DNA from: Bradysia coprophila
Taxonomy: Eukaryota > Arthropoda > Insecta > Diptera > Sciaridae
Assembly (NCBI RefSeq): GCF_014529535.1
Contig: NW_023503423.1
Span: forward strand, 3,210,473 to 3,274,472
Length of the DNA: 64,000 nucleotides
Reading direction: 5' to 3'
Part shown: positions 15,001-27,900 of the stretch, piece after piece
How the letters are laid out: each line of letters begins with the position of its first letter
Position numbering within the stretch: the stretch's first letter is position 1
Translations under genes and position numbers: made by a program
Notes under the pieces: generated by a model
The model's database searches: none
What the model was told of the DNA's origin: nothing
What the model saw: only the letters and a program-made list of their open reading frames with translations

Positions 15001-16286
15001 CTCGACGTTATTGTGGGTCACTTTCTAGGCAATCAATCCATGTCTTCTTCTGAAGAAGGAATAAGACCGAGAGGAAGACTGAAGAAGTGCTTTTGACTTC
15101 GTTGAGCTCATCGTCCATTTCCACAAAACTTTCTTTCACTTAGAGAACTCCTCTTCCTATCAAGTTCGTATAGTCAGCAAAAACTAACAATGGGCTGTGA
15201 AGATCGACATGGCTCTAGATACTTTTTTTAGCTCTGAAGTATTTAGAAGAGTTTATAGGCCATCGCCGTGTTTAAATCCTTTTTCAATGTCAAAAGGGTC
15301 TTGTGGCGTGTATTAGCATTTTGGACCGGATATCTGTTAACATTGCTTTGGTAAGTCTTGTTAACTTCATCGGTATTCCAAACTCTTCCATAATAATGAA
15401 GAAGGTGAATAGGATAGCATTTTGAAAAACCAAACATTTTGTTACTATGCAGGTGCTTTGTTGTAGACAAAACGATGTTACGATAGATGTATCAAACCTA
15501 GCAAATAACACAAAGTAATCATCATTGGACTCATGTTCGATAGAACGCTGCCAGAAGTTGGAATTCAAGAAATTTAGAGGTTTTCCACGCTTTCGTAGAA
15601 TATGACGTCACTTCTGATAGAAACACCTCTAGAGCAACTATCTCCATCCCGATGGGCTTGTTTAACGTTGCCTGTAATTCGAAACGGATTAACTCAGCAT
15701 TCGTCTTTGCAAATTCTTTCCCATCCCCTTTATTCAAGAAGAACTATCGGCCAAAAACGTAAATAGCATGGAGTCATTTAGTCAATTCCTGTTTCCCTGG
15801 CACATGAATACACTTCCAAATCTTCAAAATTTTCTTTTTATTTCCCGTTTAAAGGACATTGACAGACATGGAATTTATGGCGTTGTGGAAAGGGCACTAA
15901 AGTATGTAGATCCTGAAAATAAGAAATCTTTTCATGTCAGCTACGACATCGATTCATTGGATGGCTTGGAAGCTCCCAGCACTGGAACAAAAGGTTCAAT
16001 TGCACAGCACTCCCATTTTTAGTCAATTATTTATGTCGAAAATTTTGAATTTCTAGTGCGCGGTGGATTGACCCTAAGAGAAGGTATATGTGTTCTGGAA
16101 GAAATTTACGACACAGGACGATTAGCAGCTGTTGATTTGGTTGAAGTGAATCCAGCTATTGGAAGTGACGATGATGTGGCTAAAACAGTGGATGCTGCTA
16201 TACAAATATTGAAGGCCGCTTGTGGTACAGTTAGAAAAGGTGTTATGCCGAACGATGTTGCCATTCCGAAACCGTGTACAGATTAA
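12074..16286 (+). CDS. arg: arginase, C-terminal three exons (5' exons not found)
   Basis: Arginase hydrolyses L-arginine to ornithine and urea using a two-Mn centre. Exons are 12074-12173, 15855-15993 and 16057-16286, with phases that join cleanly, giving about 156 residues of an enzyme usually 320-350 long. Exon one encodes KDIVYIGLRSIDP, a family hallmark. Exon two encodes SYDIDSLDGLEAPSTGT, carrying the two Asp metal ligands of the DxD motif. Exon three encodes RGGLTLREG and DLVEVNP and then stops. Substitutions: the residue after the second conserved Asp-Leu-Asp is Gly where Pro is usual, and Lys follows TGT where Pro is usual. An AATAAA follows at 16303. The 3.7-kb first intron holds LINE debris. 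Upstream exons coding for roughly 190 residues were not located, so this may be a functional gene with distant exons or a partial copy. Confidence 0.85.
12200..13180 (-). mobile_element. degenerate RTE-like LINE fragment
   Basis: On the minus strand, broken frames encode VLPVFTYGAETVTVTKASE, the conserved region after the reverse-transcriptase palm in RTE/CR1-type non-LTR elements. Farther 3' (12335-12355) is a GGGGAGGCCTGGGTGT motif like the conserved GGGGAGGCCTATGTCCAGCA 3' segment of such elements. Frameshifts separate the pieces, so it is dead. It lies in an arginase intron, antisense to the gene. Confidence 0.65.
12507..12580 (+). ncRNA. tRNA-like pol III promoter (SINE head or tRNA relic)
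   Basis: TGGCTCAGTGG at 12517 fits an A box and GAGTTCGATTCCC at 12558 fits a B box, at tRNA-like spacing. The acceptor ends and T stem do not pair properly, so this is not an intact tRNA. A tRNA-derived SINE head is the likeliest reading. Confidence 0.5.
13181..14490. other. intron sequence, nothing recognised
   Basis: The remainder of the first visible arginase intron between two LINE remnants. No coding signal or clear repeat is seen. Confidence 0.35.
14494..15740 (-). pseudogene. LINE remnant with RT and RNase H segments
   Basis: The minus strand reads, 5' to 3': a reverse-transcriptase segment with MEEFGIPMKLTRLTKAML (about 15390-15330), then an RNase H C-terminal segment GVEGNEEADKLAKEGS (about 14990-14940), then a Cys/His tail ITGHCGLNRH...CSCDLEEETGAHLICDCP (about 14740-14580) ending at 14494. 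This domain order is that of Jockey/R1/I-group non-LTR elements that carry RNase H. At least one in-frame stop (HAER*EAY, near 14845) and a shifted frame between RT and RNase H show it is dead. Confidence 0.75.
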
Positions 16287-16302
16287 CAAATTTTGATTTT
16301 TT

Positions 16303-16308
16303 AATAAA
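16303..16308 (+). terminator. polyadenylation signal of arginase
   Basis: AATAAA 17 bases after the arginase stop codon. Confidence 0.6.
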
Positions 16309-16309
16309 T

Positions 16310-17380
16310 GAGACATAATAGGAACTGTATTGTTTTTGCAGACTGAGTAGGAAGCATACAGTTAGTTGGTTTTATTTCTTTGACTTACCCTTCACCCTTA
16401 CTCCAACAAATATCAAATAGAAAACCAATAACAATTTGATGCGGCTGCCTTCGAAGATGTCTCAACAAGTTCTTTCTGAACCTAGGCTTTGCTGAACTAT
16501 GTCAGTTAACAGACCCATCGGGACAATTCAACAATTCAAGAAATTAAGTTTTGTAAACGGAAAACACGGAAAACCATCATAAAGGTCATGTCAGACAAAT
16601 TTGTGTCGAAGGTTGCATCAGCTCCTTTTACCAGCTCGTACACACTGCCTAAACGTCTTTATATAGGTTTCATAGTCATACGCATCATACAAGCAAAGTA
16701 CACATAAGCAGTAGGATTGAATGGCTGCTCGGAATGTCGCGTCCATAGAGCGCGAGTTTTCTGCGTTGATACGTTGGGTAGGAATTAGGGTGGGTCGTAT
16801 TTTCAATTTTTTTTTAAGACCTGGCCCCAGGCTGTATTTAGAAATGATCACGGAATTCGAAACAGCCAAAAAAAAATTAAAAAATTATTTTTTCCCTTGC
16901 CTCTAGGCTGATTTTGATTTTCGGGGTAGTAGCATGAAATTGCACACATTGTTGACTGAAATCTCGGGCATTTGGGAACAGAAGGCATTACTGCTAACTG
17001 TAGTTAATAGCTGAGGAGTCCAGCTAGGAAATACCAGAAGAACGTTGTTGACCTTCACCTTCACTTGGGCAGAGTAACTCTGTCGAGTGTTTCCGACTAA
17101 GACTTTTCGACAAAAAATTTCAACTTTATTTGCAAATAAAATCGACAAATCATGACATAATACGTCGTGTGAGGTATGTCTGAACAGGTAATCTCATAGA
17201 GAATCCATTGCAGAGAAGTTTGTTGAAAACGAGTTGAAAAAACTCATAGTAGCTCTGCTTTCGAAGCATTTTTTGTTCATTTGACTTTTTCATTCGAACA
17301 AAAAATTGCCAAATTCGGGCTTCGAAAACAGAGCTTATAAGCTTGTACCGCTGCTTTTAACAAAATTTTCGAGCTAAATG
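16310..17380. other. intergenic, nothing clear
   Basis: No recognised gene. A self-complementary segment occurs near 17220-17345 (TTCGAAGC and GCTTCGAA flanking), but its boundaries are unclear. Confidence 0.3.
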
Positions 17381-17399
17381 AGGTAGCCTATTGCGCCGG

Positions 17400-18130
17400 T
17401 TAATGTAGTTAAAGTAAAATTATTATGAAATGTGTACATCTTAAAAATTGCGCATAGCGCAATTACGAAGCCCCGTACGGCGTTCCTTTCAAATGAAACA
17501 ATCGGCCTCAGTCCGAACACCCAAATTTAAAAATTTTTTCCAACTACATTCTATTCGGCATTTGATTACCTTCCAAATGAAACAAAAATTTCGAAAAACG
17601 AATGAAATTTACTCGAGTTCTATATAAAATACACATAGGGCCCTAGTAGCATTTCACTTCTAAGGCCCTAACTCACGGTCCACTCACCCGATTTTCCTGG
17701 ATTGGTATTGACAATACCTATCATTTGCCGTGTCATTTACATTTCCATCGTTTATTTTGCCATAAATATCACCAAAAGACCTTAAATCACTTAGGTGGCC
17801 CTAACTCACGAAGGGCCGACCCGAATATGCCCATCTTCGAACTTAGCCTCACTATTTCGACTATCTTTCAGGGAAAAAAAAATTTTGAAATCGCCGATCG
17901 AAGGAAAAGTTACCGGCGCACACCTCTATTACGGGTGCAATAGGTCTACCGTCAAAGTAGGGTGACAGACGCACTAGGGTCACGTACGCAATAGATATAC
18001 GGGTTCGTACGGGGCTCAGTCGCAGCAAACGCTCCGACTGTTCTGATGGCTCGTTTTTTAAAAAGCAGCCGTTCAAGCTTATGTTGAATTCTACAAAACA
18101 CTTTGTGCTGATTATTATTTTCAATGGTGA
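17400..18130. mobile_element. family Q repeat, first copy
   Basis: It shares long stretches with 38430-39180 and parts of 40030-41585: TTATTATGAAATGTGTACATC, GCGCATAGCGCAATTACGAAGCC, CCTAACTCACGAAGGGCCGA and CAACACTT-less variants between. The right end (GGGTTCGTACGGGGCTCAGTCGC) is the inverse of the left end of the 38430 copy. No transposase is seen. Confidence 0.6.
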
Positions 18131-18345
18131 ATTGCGGTAGGTCGGAATCCGGAATCTTTAAAAATTGAAATCTACATACCCTAATGTGCTAAAACTAATG
18201 AAGTAAAAGATTTTGGATCGTCTGAACAAAATAAGTAGCAATAATTGTCGTTTCTAAAAGGTTACCAACATGCGAATAATCTAATCAGTCCTACTCATCA
18301 AAAATGTTTATGCAACGCAATCCAATTTTCTTACAAACAATAGTA

Positions 18346-18535
18346 TTTTACATGACTAGGGATAAAAAGATGAAAAGTAGTGTTTTCGTGTGAATTTTGT
18401 TTATCCGAGGCGAAGCCGAGGCGAGGTCAATAAACACACGAAAACAAGACTTTTCATTTTTATGGATTTTACATGCTGAGGACGTCGAAAGAAGTGCTTG
18501 AAACATGAAAAGTACGGTTTTCGACACATGTAAAA
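18346..18535. mobile_element. family P palindromic element
   Basis: Ends are TTTTACATG and CATGTAAAA. The core is a near-perfect hairpin, from AAAAAGATGAAAAG to CTTTTCATTTTT, around a CCGAGGCGAAGCCGAGG centre, followed by a single-copy tail of about 85 bp. It is nearly identical in layout to 49676-49877. Confidence 0.75.
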
Positions 18536-18831
18536 ATTGTTACGCATTTTGGTGGTCGAGATTTTCAAATTTCATATCGCAAACTAAGTTTCTACAAAAG
18601 TACGCACACTGAAACGAATGGTGCAGTACAAGAATGTTATCGACGGTATTATATCGAGAGACAGAGAGAATCGGTAGAAGAATCGGTTTTTGGTATATAA
18701 AAGTCTGAACGAAGATTGTGTGACTTTGTAGTGACGTTCTGTTCGTGATTGTGTGATATTCTGCTTCTTTCATCTGGTCACAAGAGCCACGTAATTAATA
18801 GATTAAACTACAAATTTATCGTGATCAAACC

Positions 18832-21488
<2,657 letters not shown>

Positions 21489-21489
21489 A

Positions 21490-22570
21490 TGAAAGTATTT
21501 TTTTACGGTTCCTACAGTTTTGTGAAACTTTTCTTTCGTTTCGCTCGTTTTTAAGAATCATTTTGTGCTAGCACAATGTTTGGCATTTAATTTTTTTTTG
21601 ATTTCGAAGAATTTTCAGTAAATCTTATTTTTCCAATGTTTCGTGTTTTTGTAGTCTTCTAGCTCCAAACCATTAAAAACCATGAGCCTCACATACCTGT
21701 CAGTCTCTCAGTAGGTCACGGTCGGAATATATGGTATATTGTCACACTTTCCCATTGAAAGTGAAATTGAAATTCACTAGACGATCCCTAACGGTGGTAG
21801 ACCTTACAAAATAAAATTTTAATGGAATGGTCTGTCGTACCCAACAAAATGAAAATTCGAAAATTAGACTTGTCTGGCACGACAAGCCTCTCTCGATAAA
21901 AATTGTATTTTTCAATTGCATCTTCATTCGGCACCGATTCATTTTAGCACAAATGTTCTTCCTATCGAATAGTCCCATAATATGGAATAGTATGCAAGAC
22001 ATGGCGTGATATCCCTTCGACCCACAAATTTTTTAGCTCACCTCCATGAATTTGTATTTGTAGTATCGAAAAGGCTGCCAGTAGACCAAAAACTCTACTC
22101 TGCGTTAATAAGTTCTTTCATAATCTGAACGCCTCCAGACCTCGGGTGCAAGATATAAACACATTTTCCATGGAACGCCTTCTGCAACCACTACAGATTA
22201 AACGAAATTATGGCACTGCTCTTAGCATTATAGGCTTTGTGACGTCTGAAATTCGAGTATTTATGCTAGGAGCAGTGCTATGACGAAATGGTTTTTACAT
22301 AAAATATATTTATTATTCCACCATCAACATCGGTTAATATATAATTAATCGTTTCGATTCCGTTCAGATTAACAAATTTTTATAATTATTTGTCCTTTCG
22401 TTCAATTTTTAGCACTTTCTAAAAATATATCGCAAAAATTTCCTGAAAATGGGAGCAGTGATTACATTTGCATGAAAATGTAGTCTACAGGGGGCTAGTC
22501 GCTAATAGTGACGCATAGTGCACCTTTCACATATCAAACAAAAACTTTTTATCGCAAAATGAACTTCTAC
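21490..22570. other. 3' UTR of cyclophilin and intergenic
   Basis: No gene recognised. A GAGCAGTGCTATGA / TGGCACTGCTCTTAG inverted pair at 22208-22285 suggests another small palindromic insertion. Confidence 0.35.
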
Positions 22571-22740
22571 CAGAGAAATGATAAGCACGGCGCCTCACGG
22601 CTACGAGATACATCGTTATTAAAACCAAACTGTCAGATTTTTACATACAAATGTAAAGAAGTTTGACAGTTCAACCGTTCTATGAAAAAAGCAGGCGTGT
22701 TCTATCCCAGCCGAGAGGGGCCGCGCTTATCATTTCTCTG
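22571..22740. mobile_element. 170-bp inverted-repeat element
   Basis: Ends are CAGAGAAATGATAAGC and GCTTATCATTTCTCTG, with imperfect pairing continuing about 35 bp inwards. No clear target duplication. Confidence 0.65.
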
Positions 22741-22933
22741 ACAGCATATCATATCATCATGGCCTTAATTCTGGTGAGTAATTTTTTTTACTGAATTTGG
22801 TTTTTGCTCACTAATTGTGCGTTGGCTCTATTTTGTCTACCAGAAAAATTAGACGGTCATGCAATGACTGGTGCAAATGCAAATCTAATGCAAGAGAGGA
22901 ACAAAACAACAGTTAGCAAGAAAATTATAGTTA

Positions 22934-23205
22934 TTTGCTTACCAAGGGGACAAAATAGGAAATTCCAACCGAATCACTCGAGTTGAAATTTCCTATTTTC
23001 TCCCCGAGGGGAACACAACGTGTTTTTCATACGTGCAAGGCATAAAAAAACGTTTTTTCCACGAAACGAACCCATTAATTTGTTGCACCTTTTTCAAAAA
23101 CAAAGGTTTCGGGAGAGAAACTGCCTATTTTATCCAAGGCTGTCATCAGACAAAACGTCACGCCAGTTGAATGAAAAATTATTTTGAGTGGAAACTAAAA
23201 ATTGA
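22934..23205. mobile_element. GAGAAAATAGG-family repeat
   Basis: It aligns over about 270 bp with 36177-36472: TTACCAAGGGGA(C/G)AAAATAGGAAAT at the left, then a CATCCGTGC-like middle and an AATTTGTT(G/T)CACC block. The GGGGAGAAAATAGG motif also appears inverted inside (CCTATTTTCTCCCC). Weaker relatives lie at 7100-7300 and 24545-24790. Confidence 0.6.
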
Positions 23206-23209
23206 TCAT

Positions 23210-24180
23210 TATGTCACTTGGAATTACTTTTCAGTAACAGAAACGTTTTCCAAACTACGTACAGGATTTGACATTTTTAGAACTATGAAAAACCTATTGA
23301 AAGTGAACTAGAAAGAAAAGGGAAATTCAAGGGTCTCATTACTTTGAAGATTTTTGTGAATTTTGTGATTTTTTGCTACACCTAATTAACCATATCTGAC
23401 CGCTAAGGACTGAGGCATTTGGTGAATTATCTTATCATGACTTTGTTCACAACATTGTTATCGATGAAGTGATTTACGTTAAATTTGTGTTTGTAACATT
23501 TGTTACACGTTTCTGAACTCAACGAATCTGGTAATTATTTATTTGATTTGGTTGTTTCTTGTTAATTTTCCATCGTAACTGTTACGATACCTGCAGGCAG
23601 TTTCACCTCTCAGATGTCAGAAAGAATAAGAAGCTCATAAACAAATCTCTCTTAATTAATGTGGATGGCTTCGATAGGTCAAAACCACAGAAAGACTATC
23701 ATATACTAGCAGTAATTGGACTTGGTCTTTACTTTGAAAACTTTTGTAAAATTTGTCTATAGCTGAACTCTAACTACAATGATGAGCTGTTGAAACAATT
23801 CAGTTTCAGGTTTGATAAAACAGAAGATTTAGAAAACAAGTAGTTTCGCAGTTACTGATAAGCCAGTCGTGCTAATGCGTATCTTCTTTACTTGTTTTTC
23901 TCTGAGACATCAAGAGTAGTCATTTTGGAGATCTAGTTATAAATGATTCCTTAGGCACAGCGAAGCACCTAACATAGTCACAGATATTTGGTGTTTCAAA
24001 ATACCTATTTAATAATCTGGTAGTTTAATTTGCCGTCCAATGATATTCTTGGTATTCTTACTTGGGTGCATCGGACTCAATTTTTTATATTATTACAGCC
24101 TGAAAAAGCTGTCAATCAATGATTAGCGAAATATTGCGACATTAAACTTTGTTTTTCTGTTTTTCAAGTAAAAATACCAA
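23210..24180. other. intergenic, nothing firm
   Basis: An open stretch at 23559-23762 has no domain, no splice support and no homology I recognise, so it is not called as a gene. Confidence 0.3.
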
Positions 24181-24366
24181 CTAAATCTATTTAATACTAT
24201 TGGTACCATCTATGCCATTAATACCATTTGTGTCATTAGTACCATTAGTACCCTTAGAACAATTTATACCATAAGTACCATTTACATCCTTAAGGCCTTT
24301 TATACCCTTAGAACCATTTACACCATTCATATCCTTTGGGCCATTTATACCCAGAGGACCATGATG
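24181..24366 (-). pseudogene. degenerate collagen-like Gly-X-Y stretch
   Basis: On the minus strand an open frame of 19 consecutive triplets has Gly at 15 first positions (for example GPLGINGPK, GSKGIKGLK). The four exceptions (Asp three times, Cys once, then Ser at the end) are each one base from a Gly codon. A possible acceptor (TTTAG) precedes it and two stops follow. It reads as a decayed collagen-like exon, or as a 9-bp repeat family that happens to encode Gly-X-Asn. Confidence 0.4.
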
Positions 24367-24544
24367 GTACTAAATAATGAAGTATGTTACACCAAATATA
24401 TCCTGTTACTATTCTAGGTGCTTCAGCACTAGAGTTGCCGTGTAGTTGCCACTGAAAATAGGTAATACAAGGTGTAGGGCATACGTACCATGTGCCGAAG
24501 AAATCGTTTATAGCCGAGTTGTATACAACATTTTTCATGCGCGC

Positions 24545-24790
24545 GTTGTGTTTTGCCTTATTTTCTCCCCTAAAGAGGCCATGAGAAAATTGTGTTTTCT
24601 TGACGACTGGTCAAATGATATTTCTAGTGAGGAAAATGTGGTACTTTCTCTAGCGTGGGGAGAAAATAGAACTTTTTTCATCCCAACTGTCATTTTGTGT
24701 ATGTTCTTGAAAAGGGTATGGCAAATCGATGTTTTCGTTTCGTGGAGAAAAACGGCAAAACACAACAAAAGCACGCATGAAAAACGGCAG
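24545..24790. repeat. diverged GAGAAAATAGG-family repeat
   Basis: TTATTTTCTCCCC and GGGGAGAAAATAGAAC are inverted copies of the family motif about 110 bases apart, flanked by CATGCGCGCGTTGTGTTTTGCC and its inverse. Confidence 0.5.
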
Positions 24791-24955
24791 AGAGTTTGTA
24801 TTTATGTGGCATTACATTACGAGTGTTGTGGTGTACATTACGTAATTTGTAGCATTTGTTGACAATTTTGTTTCGCCAAGACATCCATTTTTTAAGCCAA
24901 CTCGAGAGGTAACTACACCATACTTAATAATAAGCAACGTAATTGGTTCGCTCGC

Positions 24956-27900
24956 TCAAACTGGTAAGTTTTCATTTTGTTCATTTTCCTGATTCAATTC
25001 CACCCGTTTTCCCATAACTGTTCGTAGTTCTGTTGGCGTTAGCATACCCCTAAGTATGGTGTCGTAATTAACCGTTACACCGTTACCCAGCATTTTCTTA
25101 AACAATTTCCAACAATCTCTCTCCTTTTGTGTATCGCAATGCTCCGGATAGTCCTCAACGACATCCTTTTCTTCGGATTTCTTTTTCTGAACGGGTGCTG
25201 GCTTTACATCGGCATCGCGTTCGGCATTCTCCATTTCATCGCTGGTTCTGCAAATTGTATTAAATAGCATTGGTTAATGGTGTGGAAGTACTTGGTTGCA
25301 TGTGTTTGAAAAGTGTTGGGGTCAAGTGTTAATGAGTACGCATAAAATTATCAATAGTGGAGCGGAGCTCACAACACATAATTTTCGGTTAAGACTTTGT
25401 GGAACACGAGTGACAATGTTTCGATCTGAGGAATTTCTCAGGCAACAAGGTTATCTCGATACATAACTTCACTTAATTCTTAGCAGTTTGTCGTGGCGTA
25501 GACATGGAAATCATTCCAACCCTAAATTTATCTATGCAACCGAATCTTGAAAGTTGCTAATGCGTAGCTGATAGCTGATGTATGTACATTGTCAACCTCT
25601 CTCCAAATTTTTAGTTTGACGAGTTGGAAGCTATGGACCCTGAAGGTGCTATTTTATGTGACGATACAAAGTTAAACCAATTGTCTCTCTTGCAACCAAA
25701 CAGGCTAACAAAAGAACGTATTATAAGACAGAGTAGGCACATAAACAACGTAGCACGTTCTCTGGCTGATTAAGGGGATGATGATTCAAGGAATCGCCGT
25801 ATCAAGATATGGAAAAGCCATCTTAAACTCGGCATCAACTAAGTTTTTTGTGGGTTTTGTTAGGATCCATCATTCCATTTGTTCCACATGCATTCATATT
25901 CCACATTTTCCATTCCACTCGACTATCTTTACGTTTCTCCTGTTGAGCACGTAAAAACTTCTTTTAAATTAAGTTTATCAAGCGACAGTGAAGCCGATGT
26001 CGATGCTCAGAGTAAAATAACACAGAAAATCACTTCCTCATTCATTAATGAGAAAGAAGCCGACCCGGAAAAGGTTTATTAAGTCTGATCTGTTGTCTAA
26101 CTTTAAGAAAACTTTGATTCTTTAGAATATACTCTGGTCGAGTCTCTGAATAGTCTCGGATGGAATCTCTAGCAGTGTGTACTTCTCATTGCCATTGACT
26201 TTGTTTAAAGGTTAATTTAATGTTAGAAAATGTTTAACTCGATTTTGAAATTGTTTTGCAATAAATGGTAGACGAACAATTCGTGTCCGTGTGCCAGGAA
26301 AAATGTTTCTCAAATTAGGTGATTTAGATTAATCTACGCTAAAACACTACCGATCACTACTAAACTCTGTATGTTTAACACTTTACCGTGATTCATTTCT
26401 CAAATAGATTGTTCCCGGAGGTGCAGTTGGAGGTCTTTTATCTTTTATCATACGTGCCAGTGGTGCAATAGATCCCCGTCTGAACATTGGTGGAAATTCG
26501 GTGGTTGTTGTGGAAATCACTTTTAAGTCAGTTTCTTGAAAGGATACTGCAGTTGAAATTCAGAACATCGACCGAAAATTGACAAACAATTAGGCAAAAC
26601 GAAGTGAAATGTTAAATGTTCTAAATATACCCGACTTTCCACATCGTCTCAACAACTGGGGCTGAGTAATTGTGATAGAGTCTGACTTTCTGGGGGAAAC
26701 ATATTCCTCTAATTCAGACTCACTTTCGCTCGAACTAAATAAAGACACCAGAGTAATGACATCACATCCACCAAATGCGGATCGTATTCTCGTTGAAGGA
26801 ACATTTAATTGTTTATTTTGGCATTTAGGCTTTCTCGCTGCGTCGTCGTCATCCAATTCATCATTTTCAAAGAAGTTATCTGCTTTCGACTCCTGATAAG
26901 TTTTACCAGATTTTCTCTGTTTTCCTCGTCGCTTGGATGTCTTTGTGACATCTTCGGTGGGTCGTACTGGCGCTGATCTCGCCCGAATCAAGGGACGTCG
27001 AGTCGTTTTTGTAGTTTGTATAGGTTTTCCTTGAAACTGCGCCTGTCTGGGCTCAGTACTTTCGAGGAGTGTTGGTGCATCACTGTCGTTGTATTGAGAA
27101 GTCTCACATTTCTAATTGCAAAACAAAAAATGGAACGTGAACGTCGTATTTTTGAGGGAAAAGATAAAATTGACAATTTGGTCCTACAGAATGTGAATTG
27201 TAGGTCTCCTTCTCGCTTTCCGATTCAACGGTGTCGGAATTGTTTTTTATTGTGTGATTTAGGAAGATGTTCAAATTGACACGCTCGTCTCTTCTGTACG
27301 TTATACTCTTTTGACGATCCCGACCCTTTACACTAAAAATATTTAAGTCAAGTGGTTAATGCAATTGTCCAGCTAGAGTTGTGGTTTGGAGAATATTTTG
27401 AAGCAACACCCACAAGTTAAGGTATTTTACTCACTGCACCCCTGGAAATGAGTCAATACTTCGCTGACGTGAGCCTTTTCGGAGGGTTTAGTAAGTGAAA
27501 TAACTTACGTAATTGTTTGAAACTTTGTATTTTGCCTTGTGGTAATAGCCTTCGACTGTAACGCTCACACCCGGCAAAATCCACTAATATCGCCGTAGGT
27601 AAAACTTAGAACTCTAGCGAGCAAATTCTTAGAACTCTTAGATATTACCAATGCACCGATTCCATGGAATAATAGTAGGTTACATTGGATGCTTCGAAAG
27701 TAATTTGTGATAAAAACAAGCTCACAAGTGTGTCTGGCTTCGATAACTGTCTTTTAGATAAGTGTAGAGTTTGTATGTCCGAGCCGAAGACGAGGTGTGT
27801 AATTACACTTGTCGAGAACATAGCTACCGAAGGAAGCTGCTCCAAAACTCAAGAGTGAAGCATCCAATGTACCCAATGAAATCAACAAAGGAATTCACCA

